A stretch of DNA of 64,000 nt from NCBI RefSeq assembly GCF_965228805.1, contig NZ_CBDDIE010000003.1, positions 744,001 to 808,000 on the forward strand, written 5' to 3'. The DNA is from JASBTN01 sp965228805 (GTDB lineage Bacteria; Pseudomonadota; Alphaproteobacteria; Rhodobacterales; Rhodobacteraceae). Made by a program: the position numbers and the translations under genes. Under the pieces are notes generated by a model. The model did not search any database and was not told the DNA's origin. It saw only the letters and a program-made list of their open reading frames with translations. Shown one piece after another: positions 46,559 through 54,494 of this stretch; positions within the stretch are counted from its first letter, which is position 1; the number at the start of each line of letters is the position of its first letter.

Positions 46559-49294
46559 TCAGAACAGGAAATCGCCTTCGTCGATCAGAAGCCGGCCGCT
46601 CTCATCTACGATTTCGTGTTTGCCCTCCTTGTGGCGGAACTCGATCCGGGTGTCGTCCACCCCGTCGCCATCCGTATCGAACCACAGGTAGACCCGGCTT
46701 TTGTTCGGGTCGTTGGTGTCATGTTGCACGGTGAACCCATCCGCGAGCGCGTCCCAACCGGACAGGTTGAAGGCAGACAGGTCGATCACGTCATCGCCCT
46801 GATTGAAGTCCGCGATGACCTCCTTGTCGCCTGCGGAGGTGAAGACGAACGTATCGGCACCATTGCCGCCGCGCAGGACGTCATTGCCATCCCCATCAAT
46901 CAGGCGATCATCGCCGTTCTCGCCGCGCAGATCGTCCCTGCCATCCGAGCCGATGATCTGATCATTCTCCTTGGTGCCCTTGGTCTGGCTGTCCTCTTCG
47001 AGGGCCTGGATCACGTTGTAGTCGCCCGTATCACCTCCACCCGTGTCACCGCCACCGGTGTCGCCGCCGCCAGTGTCACCCCCACTGACCGAACCGGCAA
47101 AGATGAAGTGTTCCTTACCAAGCAGAAGTGCCCCGTCAGCATCCACCAAGTCATTCTTGTCAAAGCGGAATTCGACACGCGTACCATCACCGAGGTGCAG
47201 GTAGAGCCGCCCTTTGGCCTCGTCGAAATAGAACCCCTTGTGGCTACCAGTGGAGTTCGAACTCAGCATCGTGTTGATCTCGTCCCAGGAGGCAATTCCG
47301 AAGGCGCTGATGTCCACCCGTTCGACCTGGCCGTTGAAATCATCCAGCTGGAAGTCACGAATGGTTTCATGGTCGTTGTCCGCAGTGAGGCGGAAGATAT
47401 CACGCCCGCTGTCACCGCGCAGACTGTCCTTGCCAGCCCCGTCATGAAGGATGTCATCCCCGCCGCCGCCGCGCAGGTCCTCGTCCCGCTCATCGCCGAT
47501 GATAATGTCATCGCCGCTGGTGCCATCGGTTCGCGTGTTTTCGGGATCAAGAAGGATGGTCGCGGTTTCGCCGCCCTCTGGCACCGCATCCGGGTCGACC
47601 ACAGCGGGCGGGGGCGGCAGGACCAGCTGGCCATCGACATAACCGATATCCAGGTCCAGCACCGCAATCTCGTGCGCGCCGAGCGGAACCTCGGCCACGC
47701 CAGCCACCACCTCGACGGTGATGACGCGCGGCACCAGGGAGGCGTCATGTTCGAGCCACTCCGGCACGCCCTCGAAGTCCTGGCCATAGGCCCGGAAGGC
47801 GCCGTCACCGGTGAAATTCCCATCCGCATCATGCACGCCCAACACGGTCAGTTCGAAACTGCCATCCGACACGCCCAGCGCGCCCAGGTCGATCGAAACA
47901 GACCCATTGGCGCTTTCCAGGTTCGACACGAACAGGGTCGAACTGTCCGCCCCGGCAAAGAGATGCGCGTCATACGTGTCGCTGTCGACGCCCAATTCGA
48001 CATAAGACCGGCCCAGCGATTTCTGCTTCAAGGTCTCGAAAAAGGCGCCAACGACGGTCAGAAGCTCATTGCCCTGCCGCCCGATCGAGTTCGTGTTGTT
48101 CAGCGCAGACCAGACATGCGCCGCATCGACCCCTTCAACCATCATGGCCGAGAACAGTTCCATGAGCGGGGCGAGCTGTTTCAGGCCCAGGGTGGTGCCG
48201 TCGATGAAGGTCTGGGTCACCGTGTTGGTTCCCGAGACGAACCAATCAGCCTCAGGCACGTGAGGCTTGTGACCCACGTTCCATTCGGAGATGACCAGCT
48301 CAAGATCCTTGCCGGTTGCCAGATTCCATTCATCCGCCATCGCGCGATAAAGCGCCATGAGGTCCGGGATGCTATCGTAGCTCTCGGTGATCTGGCTGGC
48401 ATCCTCGGGCGTGCCGATCACATGATCCTGGTCGTAATAATTGTGCGGGACAACACCGTCGATCAGCGACAGCGCGGCCTCGGAGAACTGCGCCAGAACA
48501 CCCAGGTTGCGGGCGTGCAGCTCTTCAATCGACATGCCGCTGCCACTGGTATTTGCCCAAATCTGCACCAGGATATTCGGATCGGCATCGGCGCCCTTGT
48601 CCGCGTTATTTTGCTGGATCGCATTATGCGTGAACTGGGCCATGGCGTCCGCAATCTGCCCGTAGACGCGCGAGCCGAAAATCGCCTCGTATTCATTGCC
48701 CAGCTCAAAGGCTTCGATACGCGCGTTCCCTTCGACCGCCTCCAGGCAGCGGTAGACATAATCCTCCACCACCCGCTGGAACTCGGAATACTGGTCCGAC
48801 CCGGTGTCGATGTCGGTCCACTGATTGGCAAAGGCGTTCCAGTCCGGGTTGACGAGGTTCTGGTAGGTGCTGTCTGCGTCCTTCCAGGTCGGCCCGAACA
48901 GACCTGTGGGCAGAACCACGGTGATGCCGATATCGTCGCCGACCTGCTTGAGCCCCTCTGCGAATGTGTCCAACCCCTGGACCTGGTCCGTGGCACCGGT
49001 CAATCGGCTGGTGACCGTCGTCGCATTGGGATCCAAGTACTCATCCCCTGATATGGTCGGGTCCGGGTCCACGATCGCCATCCAGATTTCCGAATAGGCC
49101 CCACCGGGCCAACGTACATCGGTCAGCTCCAAGGTCTGAACGATGTCGTCGAACTTGTACCAACCGGCATCATCCCCGGGCGCGGAGACCCTTTCGAACA
49201 GGGAGCTGTGGTTGATTCCGAAGTGATCGCTTGCGACCAGATCGGTTTGCGGCGCGGTGCCTGCGACAAGAGTGGAGAAGGTGATATCGGCCAT
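46559..49294 (-). CDS. large RTX protein with glycosidase-like N-terminal domain
   Basis: A 911-residue acidic protein without a Sec signal. Residues 1 to about 430 look like a clan GH-A (beta/alpha)8 glycosidase: WPGGAYSEIW near 60, an Asn-Glu pair in ELGNEYE near 200 (acid/base) and ISEWNVGHKP near 336 (nucleophile). A beta-sandwich follows to about 560. Two blocks of RTX Ca-binding nonapeptides lie near 591-635 (LRGGGGDDILHDGAGKD) and 771-811 (LRGENGDDRLIDGDGND), separated by a GGGDT-repeat linker at 736-755. The C-terminus ends DEGDFLF, suiting type I secretion. It follows the beta-galactosidase by 121 bp in the same direction. The exact GH family and substrate are not recognised; no type I exporter is in the window. 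Confidence 0.75.
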   Translation of the reverse strand: MADITFSTLVAGTAPQTDLVASDHFGINHSSLFERVSAPGDDAGWYKFDDIVQTLELTDVRWPGGAYSEIWMAIVDPDPTISGDEYLDPNATTVTSRLTGATDQVQGLDTFAEGLKQVGDDIGITVVLPTGLFGPTWKDADSTYQNLVNPDWNAFANQWTDIDTGSDQYSEFQRVVEDYVYRCLEAVEGNARIEAFELGNEYEAIFGSRVYGQIADAMAQFTHNAIQQNNADKGADADPNILVQIWANTSGSGMSIEELHARNLGVLAQFSEAALSLIDGVVPHNYYDQDHVIGTPEDASQITESYDSIPDLMALYRAMADEWNLATGKDLELVISEWNVGHKPHVPEADWFVSGTNTVTQTFIDGTTLGLKQLAPLMELFSAMMVEGVDAAHVWSALNNTNSIGRQGNELLTVVGAFFETLKQKSLGRSYVELGVDSDTYDAHLFAGADSSTLFVSNLESANGSVSIDLGALGVSDGSFELTVLGVHDADGNFTGDGAFRAYGQDFEGVPEWLEHDASLVPRVITVEVVAGVAEVPLGAHEIAVLDLDIGYVDGQLVLPPPPAVVDPDAVPEGGETATILLDPENTRTDGTSGDDIIIGDERDEDLRGGGGDDILHDGAGKDSLRGDSGRDIFRLTADNDHETIRDFQLDDFNGQVERVDISAFGIASWDEINTMLSSNSTGSHKGFYFDEAKGRLYLHLGDGTRVEFRFDKNDLVDADGALLLGKEHFIFAGSVSGGDTGGGDTGGGDTGGGDTGDYNVIQALEEDSQTKGTKENDQIIGSDGRDDLRGENGDDRLIDGDGNDVLRGGNGADTFVFTSAGDKEVIADFNQGDDVIDLSAFNLSGWDALADGFTVQHDTNDPNKSRVYLWFDTDGDGVDDTRIEFRHKEGKHEIVDESGRLLIDEGDFLF

Positions 49295-49415
49295 GTGAGC
49301 CCCCGTTAACCAAAACTAACGGAGGCAGACTATACCTTTGCGAGAGCTCGACAGCGCACAATCTCAGGCTGCGGCAAGAACTCGCACACACGCAATGCGA
49401 TATAATGCGAGAGGT

Positions 49416-51341
49416 TCAGAGAAGTTGCCGCAGCACACCGGCCGCTGGAATGTCATATCCGGCGAATACCATGTCGCGGGGGGTGTGGTTGAACCAGAAC
49501 CGCTCGTGCCCGGTGTCGCGAATGCGCAGACCCTCGGGCAGGTCCAGGGTCTCGATCCCAGCCTCGGCGCAGGTGTCGCGCAGAAGGCGGATCAGCCCGT
49601 CCTGATCGAGCCATCCGCCCAGATAGGTCACCTGCCCTGCCCGCATCGCCAGCGGCGCGCCACCCGCCAGGCGCAGGGTGACCTCGGCCTGCCCCTCCAG
49701 CTCTTCGCAATAGAGCTGCACCGCGCCGCCGCCCGCGATCTCCAGAGGCATATCCGGGCGCAGGCTCTCGACTCGCGAGACGGTCACGTCAAGGCCCGGG
49801 AGATCCGGGGCCAGCGGCACCGGCATTTGCATTTCCGCCGTGCGCGCCCCCGCACGTGGGCCAAGGATTACCTTTCCTTCGCAGCTGCTTAGCGCATCCT
49901 TTAAGGACTCCGGCAGATGCATCAGCCCTGGCGCCAACACCAGCTTGTAGCCCGCGAAGTCCCGCGCGGAGGGCGGCAGGATGTCCAACGACAGGCCCAA
50001 CCTGCGGCAGGCGCAATAGGTCTGGAACACCAGATCGAAATAGGCGCTGCCAGCCGCGTGCGGTTGCACCTGCCAGGCCCATTCGGCACCGTAGTCGAAG
50101 ATCAGCGCGACGGGGGCTTGTGTGGCGGGCACATCAGGCGCCTCGGCGATCTCGGCGGCGACCTGGCGCGCCTCGGCCATGGCGGGCGCCTCCACGCTGT
50201 CGGGGCGCAGGAGGCCCGCGTGCATCATCTCCTGCGCCATGGGCGCCTGGCGCCAGCGAAAGTAGCAGACCGCCTCGGCGCCGTGGGCGAAGGCCTCCCA
50301 GCTCCATAGGCGCACCATGCCGGGCAGCGGCGCGGGGTTGTAAGGCGCCCAGTTCACCGGGCCGGGCTGCTGTTCCATCACCCACCAACGCCCCCGCCCG
50401 ACCGCGCGGTAGAGGTCGTGGTGGAAGGCCTGGAAATCCGGGTGACCCTGACGGGCATAGGCGCGCTGGGTCGTCGCATCCGCCCCCACGCGGTCCTCGA
50501 GAAATCCCAGCGGATAGCTGTCCCAGGTGGCGATTTCCATGTCTGCGGCAACGTCGAAATGGTCGAATTCGGTGATCCGCCCCATGTAATTGTGCGAGAT
50601 CGGCGCGCTGGAATGGGCGCGGATCAGGTCGACCTGGAGCCGGTTGAACGCCACCACCTGGTCCGAGCTGAAACGGCGGAAGGCCAGCACATGCGACGGG
50701 TTCGGTTCGGTCACGGTGAGGTTCGGCAGGTCGATCTGGTCGAAGCGATCGTACTCCATCGACCAGAAGACATTGCCCCAGGCATCGTTCAGCGTGGCGA
50801 TGTCGCCATACCGCGCGGCACACCATTTCCGGAACGCTACGCGGGCGGCATCGGAATAGCTGATCACCGTATCATGGCAGCCATATTCATTGTCGGTCTG
50901 CCAGGCGGCCACATGTGGGTTGGCACCGTAGCGGTCCGCCAGCTTGCCGGTGATCACGGCACACTCCGCCTTGTAGCCTTCGTGGCTGAAACAATAGTGC
51001 CTGCGCGAGCCAAACTTGCGCGGGTTGCCCAGCGCGTCGATCGCCAGCATGTCCGGGTGTCGGTCCAGCATCCAGCGTGGCGGGGTGGCGGTGGGCGTGC
51101 CCAGCACGACTTTCAGCCCGGCCTGCCCCAGCACCTCGATGGCCTCGTCCAGCCAGCCGAAAGCGTAGTGGCCGGGTTGCGGCTCCAGCCGGGACCAGGC
51201 GAACTCGCCGATGCGCACCCAGGTCAGCCCCGCCTCGACCATGCGGCGGGCGTCTTCCTCCCAGATATCGCGGGGCCAATGTTCGGGGTAGTAGCAGGTG
51301 CCCAATGTACGTTTGAGGGGAGTGCGTTTCAGGGCGGTCAT
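49416..51341 (-). CDS. beta-galactosidase, GH42
   Basis: A 641-residue GH42 beta-galactosidase that frees galactose from beta-galactosides in the cytoplasm. The opening GTCYYPEHWPRDIWEEDARRM is diagnostic. The acid/base is Glu152 in TDNEYGCHD and the nucleophile Glu323 in VMEQQPG. The trimerisation and C-terminal domains follow in order. Its ATG overlaps the stop of the lactonase gene by one base (TGATG). A longer N-terminus extending into the previous gene is a frame artefact. Last pathway enzyme of the galactoside operon. Confidence 0.93.
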   Translation of the reverse strand: MTALKRTPLKRTLGTCYYPEHWPRDIWEEDARRMVEAGLTWVRIGEFAWSRLEPQPGHYAFGWLDEAIEVLGQAGLKVVLGTPTATPPRWMLDRHPDMLAIDALGNPRKFGSRRHYCFSHEGYKAECAVITGKLADRYGANPHVAAWQTDNEYGCHDTVISYSDAARVAFRKWCAARYGDIATLNDAWGNVFWSMEYDRFDQIDLPNLTVTEPNPSHVLAFRRFSSDQVVAFNRLQVDLIRAHSSAPISHNYMGRITEFDHFDVAADMEIATWDSYPLGFLEDRVGADATTQRAYARQGHPDFQAFHHDLYRAVGRGRWWVMEQQPGPVNWAPYNPAPLPGMVRLWSWEAFAHGAEAVCYFRWRQAPMAQEMMHAGLLRPDSVEAPAMAEARQVAAEIAEAPDVPATQAPVALIFDYGAEWAWQVQPHAAGSAYFDLVFQTYCACRRLGLSLDILPPSARDFAGYKLVLAPGLMHLPESLKDALSSCEGKVILGPRAGARTAEMQMPVPLAPDLPGLDVTVSRVESLRPDMPLEIAGGGAVQLYCEELEGQAEVTLRLAGGAPLAMRAGQVTYLGGWLDQDGLIRLLRDTCAEAGIETLDLPEGLRIRDTGHERFWFNHTPRDMVFAGYDIPAAGVLRQLL

Positions 51342-52153
51342 CAGAGGATCACCCTGTGTTCGGATTGGCCCTGGATGCCCACATCCACGGCGAAGGTCTT
51401 GCCGCCATCGGTCTCCTCCACGCCCTCGGCCGCCGAGGTCACGTGCAGGGTGGTGCCGCCAAAGTCCGGGCAGGTCACCTGGCTGGCGGGCAGGTCGATA
51501 TGGGAGATCAGGTTGCCCTCCGGCCCATAGCGCAACACGCGGCCCTTGCCCCATTGCGCAATCCAGAGGCAGCCCTCGGCATCGACCACGGCGCCATCTG
51601 GGTGATCCACACGCAGGAATGGTTCCGCCGCGCCGTCGGGCCAACCTTCCCCGTCCAGCGCCTGGCGCATCACGATACCTGTCGGCGTGTCGGTGTAATA
51701 GGCCGTGCGCCCGTCCGGGGCGAAACAGATCGCGTTGGAGATGGTGATGTCCTGATAGAGAACCTCGACCTGCCCCTTGTAGAAGCGATAGATCGCACCG
51801 GCCTCGGGCTCCAGCTCCTTGCCCATGGTGCCGATCCAGAACCCGCCAAAGGGATCCGCCCGCCCGTCGTTGGAGCGGGTCACGGGCTCGTCGGCCTCCA
51901 AGGGCGCGATGTGGTCGCGTGCGCCCGTGGTCAAATCGAAGCGGAACAGCTCGACCTCGGAGGCAATGAGCAGCGTGTCGTGATCCACCCAACCGGCGGC
52001 AGAGACGTGGTGGTCGAACTGCCAGTGGCGCGGTTTGCCGCCCTCGCGGGTCATCAGGCGCTTGGCCTGGATGTCGAACCAGAAGAGCTGCGCCCGTTCG
52101 GGGTGCCAGAGCGGGCCTTCACCCAGGGTGCAGGCGCGGTCGTCGAAGATCAT
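51341..52153 (-). CDS. SMP-30/gluconolactonase-family sugar lactonase
   Basis: A 270-residue six-bladed beta-propeller lactonase. LGEGPLWHPERAQLFWFDI at the N-terminus supplies the first metal-binding Glu; TRSNDGRADPFGGFWIG and the PDGRTAYYTD and HPDGAVVDAEG blocks provide the Asn and Asp ligands. Next to galactonate genes it most likely opens galactono-lactone to galactonate after the dehydrogenase step. It overlaps dgoA by four bases and the beta-galactosidase by one. Confidence 0.88.
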   Translation of the reverse strand: MIFDDRACTLGEGPLWHPERAQLFWFDIQAKRLMTREGGKPRHWQFDHHVSAAGWVDHDTLLIASEVELFRFDLTTGARDHIAPLEADEPVTRSNDGRADPFGGFWIGTMGKELEPEAGAIYRFYKGQVEVLYQDITISNAICFAPDGRTAYYTDTPTGIVMRQALDGEGWPDGAAEPFLRVDHPDGAVVDAEGCLWIAQWGKGRVLRYGPEGNLISHIDLPASQVTCPDFGGTTLHVTSAAEGVEETDGGKTFAVDVGIQGQSEHRVIL

Positions 52154-52755
52154 GGCATCGCCTTGTCATAGGCGGCGACGATCTTGGCGGCCTTGCCCGC
52201 GACCTGTTGCGCCGTGTCGCCGGGCTTGTAGATCGCCGATCCGATGCCGAAGCCGGTGGCGCCTGCGGCGACCCAGTCGGCGAAGTTCTCCGGGCCTGCG
52301 CCACCAACGGCGAAGGTCTGTGTACCCTTGGGCAGCACCGCGCGCATGGCTTTCAGACCGGTGGGGCCGACCAGCTCGGCGGGGAAGAACTTCAGCCCAT
52401 CCGCGCCCGCGCGCAGGGCCGCGAAACATTCGGACGGGGTCATGACGCCCGGGAAGCTGGTGAGCCCCGCCGATTTGGTGGCGCGGATAACCTCCGGGTT
52501 GCAGTCGGGCGAGACGATGAGCTTGCCGCCCACGCTGGCAACGGCGGCAACGTCTTCGGGGCTGAGCACCGTGCCCGCGCCGATCAGGGCGCGGTCGCCG
52601 AAGGCCGCGACCAGGCGGGCGATGCTGCCCAATGGTTCGGGCGAGTTCAGCGGCACCTCGATCCGGTCGATACCCGCGTCCAGGATGGCGCCTGCGATGC
52701 CGGTGACCTCGGCAGGGGTGACCCCGCGCAGGATGGCGATGATGGCGCGGCTCAT
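52150..52755 (-). CDS. dgoA: 2-dehydro-3-deoxy-6-phosphogalactonate aldolase
   Basis: A 201-residue class-I KDPG/KDPGal aldolase that cleaves 2-keto-3-deoxy-6-phosphogalactonate to pyruvate and glyceraldehyde-3-phosphate. The catalytic Glu is in AILRGVTPAE or the following helix, and the Schiff-base Lys lies in GADGLKFFPAE near residue 126. The KLIVSPDCNPEVIRA block is typical of DgoA rather than Eda. A longer in-frame upstream extension would read through dgoK and was rejected. It overlaps dgoK and the lactonase gene by four bases each. Confidence 0.92.
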   Translation of the reverse strand: MSRAIIAILRGVTPAEVTGIAGAILDAGIDRIEVPLNSPEPLGSIARLVAAFGDRALIGAGTVLSPEDVAAVASVGGKLIVSPDCNPEVIRATKSAGLTSFPGVMTPSECFAALRAGADGLKFFPAELVGPTGLKAMRAVLPKGTQTFAVGGAGPENFADWVAAGATGFGIGSAIYKPGDTAQQVAGKAAKIVAAYDKAMP

Positions 52756-53642
52756 GCGGTTTCCTTCAGGCTGGCGTAGGCGGCGGTGAGGCCCGCAAGG
52801 GTCAGATCGTCGCCGGAATGCTGGGTGGGGGCGAGGCCCTGGGCGGTCAAAGCGGTGGCATATGTGGCACAGAGGTCCGGGGCGCCGATCAGCGCCAGCT
52901 CCTGCCCCAGCCAATAGGGTTTGGTGGCGGCCAGTTCGAGGCCGATCAGCAAGCCGGACAGGCGCGCGCGGGCCATGCCGGGATCGGGGTCGCCCAGCAG
53001 ACTGCCCGCACGCAGGGCAAAGAGCTTGGCGGCAATCGCCTGGGGGCGGGACATGGCGTCGCTGACCGCGCCCGTAAAGGCGACATCGTCCCAACCGTCC
53101 CCCATGGAATGGCGCAGGATCGACTGTTCGGACAGCAGCGCAAAAAGCTCGCCGGTCATGACGGTCTGGAAGCTGACGATTTCCTCGGCCGAGATATGCA
53201 CCCATTTCGTATGGGTGCCGGGCAGGCAGAGAACACCATCGAACTTGGGATGGGCGGCCAGGAACCCGGCAATCTGGGTTTCTTCGCCGCGCATGACATC
53301 GGCCGGGCTGGCCTGGCTGACGCCGGGCAGGATGTAGAGGTCGAGGCGGCTGTCCTGCGTGGGCACGCGGATGGCTTCCCCCACGCCCGGGGCCTTGCAG
53401 GGCACAGTGGCATAGGGCGCCTCGACCCAGCCCTGGCGGGCGCCGACCATGCCGCAGGCGATGACGGGGGCGGGACCGGTGAGGTGCTCGCCGATCAGCT
53501 CTAGCAGCGCCGGTTCATAGTCTTCCGGCGCCAGCCCGCCGCCGCCTTTCTCCGAACGCAGGCAAGTCACCTCGCCCCCGCCGATCAGCCAGGCGCGCAG
53601 ATGCGTCGTGCCCCAATCCACCGCAATCCAGTCTACCGTCAT
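52752..53642 (-). CDS. dgoK: 2-dehydro-3-deoxygalactonokinase
   Basis: A 296-residue DgoK kinase that phosphorylates 2-keto-3-deoxygalactonate at O6. It has the ASKHA-type ATP motif IAVDWGTTHLRAWLI at the N-terminus, the CGMVGARQGWVEAPYATVPC block characteristic of DgoK near residue 65, and LCLPGTHTKWVHI near 140. The length matches the family. It overlaps dgoA and starts six bases downstream of the SDR gene stop. Confidence 0.93.
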   Translation of the reverse strand: MTVDWIAVDWGTTHLRAWLIGGGEVTCLRSEKGGGGLAPEDYEPALLELIGEHLTGPAPVIACGMVGARQGWVEAPYATVPCKAPGVGEAIRVPTQDSRLDLYILPGVSQASPADVMRGEETQIAGFLAAHPKFDGVLCLPGTHTKWVHISAEEIVSFQTVMTGELFALLSEQSILRHSMGDGWDDVAFTGAVSDAMSRPQAIAAKLFALRAGSLLGDPDPGMARARLSGLLIGLELAATKPYWLGQELALIGAPDLCATYATALTAQGLAPTQHSGDDLTLAGLTAAYASLKETA

Positions 53643-53648
53643 CTTGCC

Positions 53649-54416
53649 CTATCCCGTCACTACCACGCCGCCATCGACGACCATCATCTGGCCCGTCATC
53701 ATACGCGAGGTGTTGGACGCGAGAAACAGCACGGCGTCAACAATGTCGCGCGGCTCCAGCTCGTCTTTCAGGCATTGGCGGTCGAGATGGGCGGAAAGCG
53801 CCTCGGGCGTGACCCACATCTCGCGCTGTTTGGGCGTCATGACCCAGCCCGGGGCCAGCGCGTTGACGCGGATGCGGTCGGGGCCGAATTCGCGAGCCAG
53901 CGAGCGCGACAGGCCGTTCAGCCCGGCATTGGCGGTGGTGTAGGACGGGTAGCCCGCATTGCCCATCATGTAGCTGATCGAGCTGAAGTTGATGATCGAG
54001 CCGCCGCCTGCATCGCGCATGCCCGCGACCACGGCCTGGCAGGCGAAGAAATAGGCCTTGAGGTTGATCGCCTGGGACCAGTCCCAAAACGCCTCGGTGA
54101 CTTCCTCGGTCGTGTGACGCTTGTCATTGGCGGCGTTGTTCACCAGGGCTGTGACCGGGCCGTGGGCCTCAGCGGCCTGGGCGATGGCGGCTTGCAGCGC
54201 GGGGATATCGGTAATGTCGCACTGGATAAACAGGGGGCGCTGCCCGTGTTTCGCTTCCATCTCGTCGCAGAAAGCACCTGCGTCCGAACGCTGTACGAAG
54301 GCGACCTTGGCGCCCTGTTCGAGGAACCCCTCGGTGATCGACGCGCCGATCCCGGCGCCGCCGCCGGTGATGAAGACGGATGCGCCCTTGAGGTCGTGGA
54401 ACGTGGCTGTGGTCAT
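53649..54416 (-). CDS. SDR-family dehydrogenase, probable D-galactose 1-dehydrogenase
   Basis: A 255-residue short-chain dehydrogenase predicted to oxidise galactose to galactonolactone with NAD(P)+. The cofactor motif TGGGAGIG is at residues 17-24, NNAA at 93-96, Asn118 and catalytic Ser146 and Tyr159 are present. The residue four after Tyr, normally the catalytic Lys of YxxxK, is Asn163 (codon AAT). The C-terminal FLASNTSRMMTGQMMVVDGG is canonical. The start was set at 54416 because upstream codons encode hairpin sequence. Role inferred from position between the dehydratase and dgoK. If the Asn is real, activity may be altered. Confidence 0.75.
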   Translation of the reverse strand: MTTATFHDLKGASVFITGGGAGIGASITEGFLEQGAKVAFVQRSDAGAFCDEMEAKHGQRPLFIQCDITDIPALQAAIAQAAEAHGPVTALVNNAANDKRHTTEEVTEAFWDWSQAINLKAYFFACQAVVAGMRDAGGGSIINFSSISYMMGNAGYPSYTTANAGLNGLSRSLAREFGPDRIRVNALAPGWVMTPKQREMWVTPEALSAHLDRQCLKDELEPRDIVDAVLFLASNTSRMMTGQMMVVDGGVVVTG

Positions 54417-54440
54417 GTCTTTCCCTCTCGTCTGGCGGTG

Positions 54441-54488
54441 GAAGAGTTTTCTGAAAACTCTTCCCAAAACTTTTCTGAAAAGTTTTGG
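54441..54488. repeat. two adjacent AT-rich hairpins inside the galactoside operon
   Basis: GAAGAGTTTTC / GAAAACTCTTC (11-bp stem, one-base loop) at 54441-54463 abuts CCAAAACTTTTC / GAAAAGTTTTGG (12-bp stem) at 54464-54488. They occupy the only sizeable gap in the enzyme-coding part of the operon and could reduce or tune downstream expression or block exonucleases. Confidence 0.7.
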
Positions 54489-54494
54489 TCCCGC

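Noticed and set aside
47027..47085. Short tandem repeat that could be taken for a CRISPR or minisatellite
   Set aside because: It is the codon repeat of a Gly-Gly-Gly-Asp-Thr linker inside the RTX gene, in frame and without spacers.
46553..49051. 832-codon open frame antisense to the RTX protein
   Set aside because: The RTX frame shows Ca-binding repeats, a linker and glycosidase motifs; the antisense frame has none.
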